Part shown: in pieces, positions 21,166 to 28,899 of the stretch | How the letters are laid out: every line of letters begins with the position of its first letter | How positions within the stretch are numbered: position 1 is the first letter of the stretch | Virus record (IMG/VR): IMGVR_UViG_3300035670_000453 | Coordinates: 1-42,941 of that record | From: a virus | Length of the DNA stretch: 42,941 bases | Direction: 5' to 3' (one strand) | Notes under the pieces: generated by a model | Told to the model about the DNA's origin: nothing | The model's input: only the letters and a program-made list of their open reading frames with translations | Databases searched by the model: none | Translations under genes and position numbers: made by a program

Positions 21166-23100
21166 CTACACGCGACTGGCGCTGCTGAGAGACCCTTCAC
21201 CCTGCGAACTGGCGGTTGCTCTTAATTTAATAAGCTCAAAATTGGCACTACTACTACTACTCGAAACCTCAACTTGTAATAAGCGTACTGATTTAAATAA
21301 TTGGCTATATTTTGTTAGCTCATTACTTGAAGTTATTACTTCACCAGCGGAAGTTCCCCATTGAAAGTTACCCCACATATCAGAACCCCATCCAATAGAA
21401 CCACTTGTTGCAGATCCAACAATTGAAAAAGTTTTAATTGCAGAGGTAGTTCCATCTCTAAGTTCAGCAAGGATGGAGACGTTTATAGTACCCTCTACGC
21501 TTCTAAACAGTGAATAAAAGAGTTTGACAATCTTAAGCAGCGACCATTGGCCAAAATCTTCTTTATTAGTACGGACTGTTTTAGCAATAGCTGTTCCTGC
21601 ATCAGTGTTTAAAGACTGTTCAAATGTATATACAGTATTATCATTACTCGATCCAAGCACCCATCGCTCCGTTCCCGTACTGTCGGTATATTTCATCATG
21701 TGAGATACACCGAATGGAGTCTTCCAAGGGCCAATCCAAGCTCCTCTCTCTCGATCATACACAATCATTTCTTTTCTTCTAGGGAATGAGAGAATATATT
21801 TTTTATCCACATAAAAAGCATTAGCAGTTGTATAGTCATTATCATTAAGTAAATCAAGATATGGGCGCATCTTTGCGCTAATCTCATTGGTACGAATAGT
21901 ATTTAAGAAGTTTGGCTCGTAGCCGGTAACATAAAGACCATTTCTTCCGAAGTAGAATGTGTCATTTTCGACTGTTGCAACGGTATCTTGATTACTGCAA
22001 CCAATTGACGTTGAGATGGGGTTATAAGTAGGGTCAAGAACAGTAAAATTACCAATCTGTACGGTTGAGAGTGTTACCGCGTAGTGTGAGTTGTCTTTGT
22101 AGACTAAAATCTGGTCTGTGCCTGGCTGTACAGCAAGAGCGGTGATATCTTCACCTGAATCAGGATCAATATAAATATAGCCACCGCCATCAAGCCAGTT
22201 AAATTTTGCTTGGTTAGGGAATCTACCAGAAATAAGTAGTTTTGTGCGATCATTAGCATCAACCATAATAAGACGATCTTTGAACTTTTTGACAAACTTA
22301 CTTCTCACGCCACCAGTAGTATTAGTTAAAGGAGGCAAAATAGTTTGTGATGCTTCTGAGCCAGTATCAATATATAAAGCAACTGATGGTCCAACAGCAG
22401 CAAGAAGTCGTTCGTCTCCTGGTATACCTCTATAAACTTGATATCCAGTAATTGCTGGTCCCGTTGCAAGTGTCCAGCGGACATTAACTTGTGTTCGTGT
22501 TAAATCCTGTGGTAGATTGGGAAGATTAACGGCCGTGCTTCCAGTTGTTTCACCATTCCCGAGGGTTGTAATACGCCATGAATAAGTAGTTGTTCCAGAA
22601 ACACCCGATATATTAGTTGCACTTAGCCCCGTTGGAGCTGATAGTGTAGCAAAAACAGTCAGTGTCGCACCAGTATATGAAGTTAGAGGTCGATCTTCAC
22701 TTACGAAGTATGTAATACCCCCCAATTGTTCAGCTCTAACAGTAGAACCGCTTGGATATGACTGACCATAGAGCATGGTTGATGAAAGTCCAGACTTTTT
22801 AGCTAAAAAACCCTCATCAGATAACGCAATCAATTCATTAGTTCCCGAACCAGTGTTTTTAAATGTTCCGAATCCACGAATAGAACCCGTATTATTCACA
22901 ACAAAATAGTTAGCGCTTCCCCATCTGCCAGTAACGACTCCCGAGCCGGTGAGCATGACATTATCAGATTGAGCTAATTCATCTCTACCAAGCTCAGTAG
23001 GTCGTAAAAGAAGGTTTAGGCCTTTGCGGAACGTCTCCCATTCAGCAGTGACATCAGCCCGTTTTCTAAACGCTGGAGCACCTTTTAAAATCTGTGGCAT
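21166..23100 (-). CDS. Tail nozzle/hub-like beta-propeller protein, 644 aa
   Basis: The opening (EWETFRKGLNLLLRPTELGRDELAQSDNVMLTGSGVVTGRWGSANY) is the typical start of podovirus tail-hub proteins. It is followed by blades with FKDRLIMVDANDRTKLLISG, ITALAVQPGTDQILVYKD and IGCSNQDTVATVENDTFYFGRNGLYV. A fibronectin-like domain (APTGLSATNISGVSGTTTYSWRI) is inserted near residues 150-245. Such proteins close the tail tube below the adaptor ring, as in P22 gp10, T7 gp12 or the SU10 nozzle. It starts one base into the adaptor stop. Confidence 0.75.
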   Translation of the reverse strand: MPQILKGAPAFRKRADVTAEWETFRKGLNLLLRPTELGRDELAQSDNVMLTGSGVVTGRWGSANYFVVNNTGSIRGFGTFKNTGSGTNELIALSDEGFLAKKSGLSSTMLYGQSYPSGSTVRAEQLGGITYFVSEDRPLTSYTGATLTVFATLSAPTGLSATNISGVSGTTTYSWRITTLGNGETTGSTAVNLPNLPQDLTRTQVNVRWTLATGPAITGYQVYRGIPGDERLLAAVGPSVALYIDTGSEASQTILPPLTNTTGGVRSKFVKKFKDRLIMVDANDRTKLLISGRFPNQAKFNWLDGGGYIYIDPDSGEDITALAVQPGTDQILVYKDNSHYAVTLSTVQIGNFTVLDPTYNPISTSIGCSNQDTVATVENDTFYFGRNGLYVTGYEPNFLNTIRTNEISAKMRPYLDLLNDNDYTTANAFYVDKKYILSFPRRKEMIVYDRERGAWIGPWKTPFGVSHMMKYTDSTGTERWVLGSSNDNTVYTFEQSLNTDAGTAIAKTVRTNKEDFGQWSLLKIVKLFYSLFRSVEGTINVSILAELRDGTTSAIKTFSIVGSATSGSIGWGSDMWGNFQWGTSAGEVITSSNELTKYSQLFKSVRLLQVEVSSSSSSANFELIKLRATASSQGEGSLSSASRV

Positions 23101-23738
23101 TAGCCCCTTGTTCTACCGATTGCCCAAGCTGCAGAACCAACCCTGCGTATTCGCATATCGCCGCCGGGAGTTTGTACCATAGTACGGCCAATCATATTAG
23201 TAAGTAATCGTTGCGCATCAGCCTCGATGGTTGGGAACCGCTCATCAGAACGTGATTGAAGAACTAAAGAAATAACTTTTTTAACAACAAACCGATCATC
23301 AGGAACTTCACAAATATCAGATAGAGTAGCCATATTGCTGGGCTGGCGTTGAAAAGTAATGGCCAAGGTGGCAAGAGAAGCTAAGCTATTTACAGTCATA
23401 GTGAAGCCCATTGCTTCATTACCTTCTATATATGAATAACGATCTGTCGTGTTTTTATAGATAGTATCTCCTGGCAATATCTCGGGGTATTGTTGACGGT
23501 TGGTGTCTTCTGGAATACTTACAAGTTCCTTAAAGTTTCCAGGAAGACTTGCGGTTCCCAGAGTAAGAAAAAGATTATATTTTTGTGTCAATTCTTTCCA
23601 ACGATATGAATCAGCCCACTCTCTTACTGCCTCTTGTGCATATGCAATACGCACTGATAAATCATCACCACTGGGAAGAGAGGCATCTAGATCAAGATAG
23701 GCGTTAGCATCTACTAAAATTTGAGATAAGGTTCGCAT
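23100..23738 (-). CDS. Head-tail adaptor (connector) protein, 212 aa
   Basis: MRTLSQILVDANAYLDLDAS followed by a helical body (IAYAQEAVREWADSYRWKEL) and a beta domain. This order matches adaptor proteins of the P22 gp4/T7 gp11 type, which form the ring under the portal. A C-terminal basic extension (RTMVQTPGGDMRIRRVGSAAW) may insert in the portal. Its position just upstream of the nozzle-like protein agrees. It has a TTGCTA-type promoter. Confidence 0.72.
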   Translation of the reverse strand: MRTLSQILVDANAYLDLDASLPSGDDLSVRIAYAQEAVREWADSYRWKELTQKYNLFLTLGTASLPGNFKELVSIPEDTNRQQYPEILPGDTIYKNTTDRYSYIEGNEAMGFTMTVNSLASLATLAITFQRQPSNMATLSDICEVPDDRFVVKKVISLVLQSRSDERFPTIEADAQRLLTNMIGRTMVQTPGGDMRIRRVGSAAWAIGRTRG

Positions 23739-23745
23739 ATCAAAG

Positions 23746-23775
23746 ACAATATAAGAAGTGAGTTGTGGTTAGCAA
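23746..23775 (-). promoter_or_regulatory. TTGCTA-type leaderless promoter for the adaptor
   Basis: TTGCTA (23770-23775, followed by ACC), 18-nt spacer, TATTGT (23746-23751), then 7 nt to the ATG at 23738. A TATATT at 16-nt spacing (23748-23753) is an alternative -10. There is no Shine-Dalgarno sequence before the ATG. Confidence 0.62.
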
Positions 23776-24135
23776 CTAAGAATAGGAAAGTGAAGCTCTT
23801 GAAGTCCAGGCGCTAAGATAGTTAGAATCACCATTAACAAATTCAATCACTGTTGACAATGAAGCATTGGATGCAAATTCTGACACTCTAGTAAGTCTCC
23901 ACTCGAGATCTGATTCGGCAGCACCAGCTCTACTTTCACCGATAAAAGTATAACTATCTACACCGCTTGTTTTCTCTTGAATTTTAACTTGAGCAGGAAC
24001 AATACCTACTACTTTAAAAGGTTCACCACTTGGAGTACCTCCGGTGCGACCATGCTCAGCCATATCAATAACATTCCCCTCAACTAGATGAGCCATGCCA
24101 AATAAAAGTTCGTAAAGGCTATTTGTTTCTGTCAA
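23776..24135 (-). CDS. Hypothetical structural protein, 119 aa
   Basis: A beta-rich protein (FKVVGIVPAQVKIQEKTSGVDSYTFIGES) with a Ser/Ala-rich tail (SAWTSRASLSYS). It has no recognisable domain. Placement between 24132-24491 and the adaptor suggests a head completion or tail component. It begins inside the end of the upstream gene. Confidence 0.62.
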   Translation of the reverse strand: MTETNSLYELLFGMAHLVEGNVIDMAEHGRTGGTPSGEPFKVVGIVPAQVKIQEKTSGVDSYTFIGESRAGAAESDLEWRLTRVSEFASNASLSTVIEFVNGDSNYLSAWTSRASLSYS

Positions 24136-24491
24136 AAGAAGCTCCGTTTCTCTTCTTTAAGTTTAAGTTCTTCTAGATCAAGATATGCGAATCGTGCTAG
24201 GTGCTTAATAGCATCGCCAAATGAGGGCGTACTAACTTTAAGTTGCAAATCTCTGATAGCCCACTTTAATTCCATTGGATCGTTTTTGCCTGTTTTTGTT
24301 TTTGCCCATTCTATAAGAGTTTTAACATCATCTTTGTATAAATGTTTCTTTTCATCATCATGTAATTCAAGCATTTGGTGTACGGCAATAATATTCATTT
24401 CATCGGGCATAGCACCGCTTAATATCTGCTGTGGTTTAGAGTCATCAACCTTCTGTTCGATTGATTCAGAGTCTACGGGTCTAATTAACAT
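24132..24491 (-). CDS. Hypothetical helical protein, 119 aa
   Basis: Acidic and helical, with HDDEKKHLYKDDVKTLIEWA and NDPMELKWAIRDLQLKV. No domain recognised. Its promoter is of the TTGNNA leaderless type and lies in the 3' end of the methyltransferase gene, so it starts the connector transcript after the sugar cassette. A possible scaffold-like or chaperone role is guesswork. Confidence 0.62.
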   Translation of the reverse strand: MLIRPVDSESIEQKVDDSKPQQILSGAMPDEMNIIAVHQMLELHDDEKKHLYKDDVKTLIEWAKTKTGKNDPMELKWAIRDLQLKVSTPSFGDAIKHLARFAYLDLEELKLKEEKRSFF

Positions 24492-24496
24492 AGTTT

Positions 24497-24526
24497 CTTA
24501 TACTGGTTATGTTCTAAGGTTGGCAA
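24497..24526 (-). promoter_or_regulatory. TTGCCA-type leaderless promoter within the methyltransferase gene end
   Basis: TTGCCA (24521-24526, followed by ACC), 18-nt spacer, TATAAG (24497-24502), then 5 nt to the ATG at 24491. The -35 lies inside the last codons of the methyltransferase gene, which encode Val-Ala-Asn-Leu. Confidence 0.55.
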
Positions 24527-25025
24527 CTTTTGTACTAACAACCCCTATACTGCTTCCAGCAAGCATCTCTTTGAAAAAAAAGCCATTAGAAGTTAACAAG
24601 TTTGAGAGTATTTGGGGTGTAAATCCTGTCTTATGATAGTCAAACTGATCTCGTTGACCACCGAAAGCATATAAAACAGCATCTTCTTCTTTACCTTCTG
24701 ACAACAATTGCATATGCCATATGAAGTTGGGAACAGATATAGAGAATGAGCCACCCATTTTAAGTAATTTATTAGCCATCCTGACTATTTTTAATACATC
24801 TGCTTTACCAAAGTGTTCTAGTACGTGTGATATTCTGATCTCTTGGCATTGTTCTGGTTTAATAAACTGTTCCAAATCCATAATGTCACAGACTAAGTCA
24901 ATCCCTTGATGGGCTTCTATATCGTTTAAAACATAACCCTCTGGCCTAATTTCACCCTCCTCAGGATTGCCAGAGCCCAAATCTATCTTTAAGCTGTCGA
25001 TATTCTTTTCAGGATGTACCCACAT
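24507..25025 (-). CDS. SAM-dependent methyltransferase, 172 aa
   Basis: IDLGSGNPEEGE (about residues 13-24) is the SAM-binding glycine loop, and ISHVLEHFGKADVLKIVRMANKLLKMGG (about 68-95) is the post-motif region typical of class I methyltransferases acting on small molecules or sugars. The final part is less conserved. It is the last gene of the sugar cassette, so a sugar or glycan hydroxyl is a likely target. TAATG joins it to the glycosyltransferase before it. Confidence 0.78.
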   Translation of the reverse strand: MWVHPEKNIDSLKIDLGSGNPEEGEIRPEGYVLNDIEAHQGIDLVCDIMDLEQFIKPEQCQEIRISHVLEHFGKADVLKIVRMANKLLKMGGSFSISVPNFIWHMQLLSEGKEEDAVLYAFGGQRDQFDYHKTGFTPQILSNLLTSNGFFFKEMLAGSSIGVVSTKVANLRT

Positions 25026-25726
25026 TATGACTCCCAAGGGAACTTCTCGGTTCCGTGATATAAAATTGGGATTGGATCAAATCCCCACTTAGCTAGATAG
25101 CGCTCTCGGTTTTTTTTGTCTACCTCACCATTTCCCTCAATACTATGAATCACTTGTCCCTCTAGATGCCGTACCATAACAGAGTAATCACGAGCTATGG
25201 TATGTCCTGATTGAAATACTCGAGTCCAATAGTCAACATCTTCATAGTTAAAGGGGTGAAACTGCTCATCAAAGTACCCTACTATATCCAAACACTCTTT
25301 TCGAAGCATAAAACACGAGGCGGGAATCCAGGTTCTTGTCTCTTCAGGCTGTAAACCACTAGGCATACCCTCAACCGCTGGCATAGAAGCTAGCGCATTA
25401 GGAAACAGCTCTAAAGCATTGACCATACACTCAAGCCAGCCCTTATTTACAAATACATCGTCAGATATAACTACTAAATAATCACCAGTAGCCACTTTTA
25501 AGCCATCATTCCAACCAACTGCACAACCCTTATTACCTCCAGTGTGTCGAATGTAGATATCAGCCTCTTCTTGTAAGTAATCGTTATGTAAAGGTGAGTC
25601 ATCATCGACAATAATCAGTTCATAATCACTAGAAAAGACTTTAATATGGTCAATACACTTCTCTACCATCTCAATATGCTCTGGTTTGCGCACCAAAGTA
25701 GCTAAAATTATGCTAAATCTTGCCAT
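25025..25726 (-). CDS. GT2-family glycosyltransferase, 233 aa
   Basis: A GT-A fold: FSIILATLVRKPEHIEMVEKCI at the start, ELIIVDDDSP (nucleotide-binding Asp), then GNKGCAVGWNDGLKVATGDYLVVISDDVFV with the DD metal motif, and later NYEDVDYWTRV, the region of the catalytic acid in family 2 enzymes. It transfers a sugar from a nucleotide donor; the acceptor is unknown. The ATG at 25726 has GGGAGG upstream and overlaps the previous gene by 19 bp. A longer frame upstream is not supported. Confidence 0.85.
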   Translation of the reverse strand: MARFSIILATLVRKPEHIEMVEKCIDHIKVFSSDYELIIVDDDSPLHNDYLQEEADIYIRHTGGNKGCAVGWNDGLKVATGDYLVVISDDVFVNKGWLECMVNALELFPNALASMPAVEGMPSGLQPEETRTWIPASCFMLRKECLDIVGYFDEQFHPFNYEDVDYWTRVFQSGHTIARDYSVMVRHLEGQVIHSIEGNGEVDKKNRERYLAKWGFDPIPILYHGTEKFPWES

Positions 25727-26394
25727 ATTGCCTCCCAAGCAACCCCAGGTGCTAGATAATCTTTTACCATATGCGTAGCAAAGCTGGTTATAGGAACCCA
25801 CAGTTGGTAGCCTCGACTCTTTAACTCATACCACACATCAGCATCCAGGTATCCATACTTATCTAGTATGTCTTTGTTCTCTTTTACAACGTCAGTATGA
25901 CAAGCCCACGTCATAGTATTGCGCTCAGTTGTCCGGTAGTGTTTGCCGTTAATGAGTTCGAGTTTAACCTGTTTAGAGTGAAGAACGTGATCTATGTAAA
26001 AATTCAGGTGGTCATATGGACTCACAATATCTAATCGCTCAAGAGCATCTAAATACCTTTGGCCAATCACCCCTCGATAGAGGTAATCGCATTCTTGAAA
26101 CAGTACATAACCATCTAATTCAGAAGCTATACGATATGACTCTAACATTGTTCCGTTAATACCGAAGAACGTAGATTTAACCTCATGTTCAAAGGGTACT
26201 ATTTTAAGCAGGTCATAGTATTCAACTCCGCATTTATCTAAGAGAAATATAACTTTAGGCTTTATATCACTAAAAGCAGTTATAAATGTTTTTAGACACA
26301 ACTCGTTTAGCTTGTATTTATTATCTTGATAGACTGGGCTAGGATTACTTGAAGCTATGCCGCAAAGTCTATAGATAACTGTAAGTTTTGGCAT
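25708..26394 (-). CDS. Glycosyltransferase-like protein, 228 aa
   Basis: The start MPKLTVIYRLCG and LDGYVLFQECDYLYR (a DxxYxR-type metal or donor site near residue 105) suggest a glycosyltransferase of the GT-A type, as does RTTERNTMTWACHTDVV. It lacks a clear DxD motif, so it could be a distant or altered relative. It lies between the dehydratase and the GT2 gene, overlapping both. A GGAG site supports the ATG at 26394. Confidence 0.6.
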   Translation of the reverse strand: MPKLTVIYRLCGIASSNPSPVYQDNKYKLNELCLKTFITAFSDIKPKVIFLLDKCGVEYYDLLKIVPFEHEVKSTFFGINGTMLESYRIASELDGYVLFQECDYLYRGVIGQRYLDALERLDIVSPYDHLNFYIDHVLHSKQVKLELINGKHYRTTERNTMTWACHTDVVKENKDILDKYGYLDADVWYELKSRGYQLWVPITSFATHMVKDYLAPGVAWEAIWQDLA

Positions 26395-27559
26395 AAAGTT
26401 CTCCAATAACCTGATCTATAAAAGCTATCATCTCTGGAGTAATGCTTGGATGAACCGAAAGGAACATTCCATTCTTCATTACTTCATCAGCGTTCGTCAT
26501 TTCACCATGAGCTATATATTCAGTGTTTTTGTAGGCTGGATGTCGGAGTACGTTGCCTGAAAAGATAGTTCGACACTCGATATTGTTAGCTTCCAGAGTA
26601 TCCATAACTAACTTACGCTCAATACCCCTACATAATAGAGGGAATGAGAACCAACACACCTCTGCATCTTTTGGACTCTTAATCAAAGTAAAGCAATCGT
26701 ATTTTTTAAATACTTTACGCATTAGTTTTTCATTGGCTAATCGAGCAGCTCTGAATTGTTCTAGTTTTCTTAGTTGCACACGACCCATAGCACATTGAAG
26801 CTCAAGAGGCTTCATGTTATAACCAATCTCTTCGTACACATAGCGCTCTCGGTAGTCTTCTGGGAATCCTGGGTACTCATAGACTTTATCGGTAGAACCA
26901 GCACGTCCCCACTCTCGAAGTTTAAGTGCTGCGTCTGCTATTTTTTTATCATTAGTTAGGACAGCACCCCCCTCGCCAGTAGTAATAATATGAGCAGCAT
27001 GAAAAGATACGCAAGATACATCAGCCTGCGTTTCAGCAAACTTTCCATCTATGAGCGTTCCATAGCCATCACAATTATCAAGAATGATATAACAGCTATC
27101 ACCAACCAATGCGCGAAGGGCAACAATATCCACAGGATTAGAGGCAATATTAACAGCGATAACAGCGGAGATTTTTTCATATTGCATTGCCTTTTTGACT
27201 TCGTTTAAGTCTAAGTTAAGAGTCTTTATATCTACATCAACCACATAAGGGATAAGTCCACATTGGATAATAGCGTTAAAAGCAGTTGGGAAGTTTACCG
27301 CTGGAATAATAACTTTAGAGCCCTTTGGCAGATGTAATGCTGTGACTGCTAGTAACAGAGCTGAAGAGCCTGAATTCACGACTACAGCACGTTTAACTCC
27401 AGTTTTCTCGGCTAGTTCCTTCTCAAATGCTATTGAGTTCTCTCCAACAGTCCAACGAGTGCCACCTTGGGTAAGCATGACATTCATAACAGCATTAACC
27501 TCTTCAAGTCCAATCATCGCGCCACCATATTGAATTCGATCTACTTTTGGTTTAAACAT
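26369..27559 (-). CDS. DegT/RfbH-type PLP enzyme (sugar 3-dehydratase-like), 396 aa
   Basis: Fold of the DegT/DnrJ/EryC1/StrS family: SGSSALLLAVTAL near residues 63-75, DNCDGYG at 161-167 and SFHAAHIITTGEGGAV at 185-200. At the position of the PLP-binding Lys in aminotransferases this protein has His190. That substitution, with YVYEEIGYNMKPLELQCAMG, is typical of the RfbH/ColD branch, which removes the 3-hydroxyl of 4-keto-6-deoxy sugars rather than transferring an amino group. It would act with a reductase and an epimerase to make a 3,6-dideoxy sugar. The reductase is not seen here. Confidence 0.8.
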   Translation of the reverse strand: MFKPKVDRIQYGGAMIGLEEVNAVMNVMLTQGGTRWTVGENSIAFEKELAEKTGVKRAVVVNSGSSALLLAVTALHLPKGSKVIIPAVNFPTAFNAIIQCGLIPYVVDVDIKTLNLDLNEVKKAMQYEKISAVIAVNIASNPVDIVALRALVGDSCYIILDNCDGYGTLIDGKFAETQADVSCVSFHAAHIITTGEGGAVLTNDKKIADAALKLREWGRAGSTDKVYEYPGFPEDYRERYVYEEIGYNMKPLELQCAMGRVQLRKLEQFRAARLANEKLMRKVFKKYDCFTLIKSPKDAEVCWFSFPLLCRGIERKLVMDTLEANNIECRTIFSGNVLRHPAYKNTEYIAHGEMTNADEVMKNGMFLSVHPSITPEMIAFIDQVIGELYAKTYSYL

Positions 27560-28505
27560 TTAGTTCCTTATAATGGTTTATTACTGGTTTTAGTTCTTGT
27601 TGTTTGCACCATTCCCAAGTCTTAGTTAGTCCAACATAGAAAGGTGTTTCTCTATAAGACACCATAGCGTTTTGATTAGTGTGATCTGCTATAAATTCAC
27701 TAATTTCTTGATCTCGTAATGATTTGTAATCAATTGGAACATCAATTCCGCTAATATCACGTAATGCATTTGATAACTCTTGAATAGTTGATGGAATTGT
27801 TGAACCAACATTCATAGTAACTTTAGATAACTTATCTTTAGCTACTGCAAACACTTCCGCCACATCTTCTACGTATGAAAATGCTCTCCGAACATCATTA
27901 CCACCAAGAATAGTGTAGCCTTCACCTTCTAAAAGTTTACGCATAAATATAGCAACAACATTTTTTGACAAATCGTTCATATTTTGACCTGGACCAAAGA
28001 TGTTATGAGGGCGGAGGATAGTATAGTCAATGCCATGTACTTTACTCATAACTTTGAGCACTTGTTCGAAAGCGTATTTGTTTATTCCATAAACATCTTT
28101 TGGCAATGGCTGGCTATTTTCCATATAAGGAGTGGATGCATCACCGTAAACTGACACTGAAGAGGCATACACAAATTTTTGTACTCCCGCCTTGATACCT
28201 TCGTTTAAAACATTAACTGACATAAATAAATTACGCTTAGTCATATCAAGTGGTGACTTTTGACTCATTGCCTCAGCAGCGTTGGCAGCCAAATGATAAA
28301 CAACGTCTGGCTTTTCAGTTTGAAATACCCATTCAGCTGCACTAGGACGAGTGGTATCAGCTAAATCAACAAGATACATTTTCCCTTTGAAATCTAATCG
28401 ATTGGTTCTTGCAACCCCAACGACTTCATGGCCTTGTTTTTGTAAAACTTGAGCAAGACTATTTCCGAGTAACCCAGATATACCAGTGATTAAAATTTTA
28501 GACAT
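27552..28505 (-). CDS. NAD-dependent sugar epimerase/dehydratase, 317 aa
   Basis: Extended short-chain dehydrogenase. LITGISGLLG (residues 5-14) has the GxxGxxG dinucleotide loop, YASSVSVYGD the catalytic Ser region, and YGINKYAFEQ the YxxxK pair near residue 140. NILRPHNIFGPGQN-type substrate residues follow. It acts on nucleotide sugars such as UDP-glucose or GDP-mannose derivatives, by epimerisation or reduction. It begins the sugar-building half of the cassette and overlaps the dehydratase gene by 8 bp. Confidence 0.88.
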   Translation of the reverse strand: MSKILITGISGLLGNSLAQVLQKQGHEVVGVARTNRLDFKGKMYLVDLADTTRPSAAEWVFQTEKPDVVYHLAANAAEAMSQKSPLDMTKRNLFMSVNVLNEGIKAGVQKFVYASSVSVYGDASTPYMENSQPLPKDVYGINKYAFEQVLKVMSKVHGIDYTILRPHNIFGPGQNMNDLSKNVVAIFMRKLLEGEGYTILGGNDVRRAFSYVEDVAEVFAVAKDKLSKVTMNVGSTIPSTIQELSNALRDISGIDVPIDYKSLRDQEISEFIADHTNQNAMVSYRETPFYVGLTKTWEWCKQQELKPVINHYKELNV

Positions 28506-28899
28506 AAAATCTTTTACCCTTCAATTGTTTTCTAGGATGTTGTTTATCCCAATTTCTTTTACACTCTTTACAAGAGCGTGAGCCATTTCTTAAATAAGTA
28601 TTTTCTTTTGTAAATGAATGACCTCTTTTACAAGTAGTTTTTGCATGGTTTTTTGCAGCAGATCCAACACCTCTTAGTATATTTTCTCTTGGAGAAACTG
28701 GCTCAAGATGAGATGGATTAACACACTTTCTATTTCTGCAAAGATGATCAAGAACAAAACCCCTTGGTATCTCTCCAATCAATTTTTCATAAACTACTCT
28801 ATGGGCAAGCTTGCGTTTTCCACTAACAAGAGTTTTCCACATCATATATCCGTCTTTTCTTTCGTAGGCAGAATACTCCCAGCAGGTATCTCTCTTCAT
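28498..28899 (-). CDS. HNH homing-type endonuclease, 133 aa
   Basis: FVLDHLCRNRKCVNPSHLEPVSPRENILRG (about residues 48-78) is an HNH active site: H in DHLCRN, C-x-N-P-x-H with the metal site, and the conserved RENILRG tail. A second zinc-like cluster (CKRGHSFTKENTY then CKECKR) follows. It is inserted between two sugar genes and is unlike them in function, so it probably arrived as a free-standing homing endonuclease. It overlaps both neighbours by a few bases. Confidence 0.88.
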   Translation of the reverse strand: MKRDTCWEYSAYERKDGYMMWKTLVSGKRKLAHRVVYEKLIGEIPRGFVLDHLCRNRKCVNPSHLEPVSPRENILRGVGSAAKNHAKTTCKRGHSFTKENTYLRNGSRSCKECKRNWDKQHPRKQLKGKRFYV

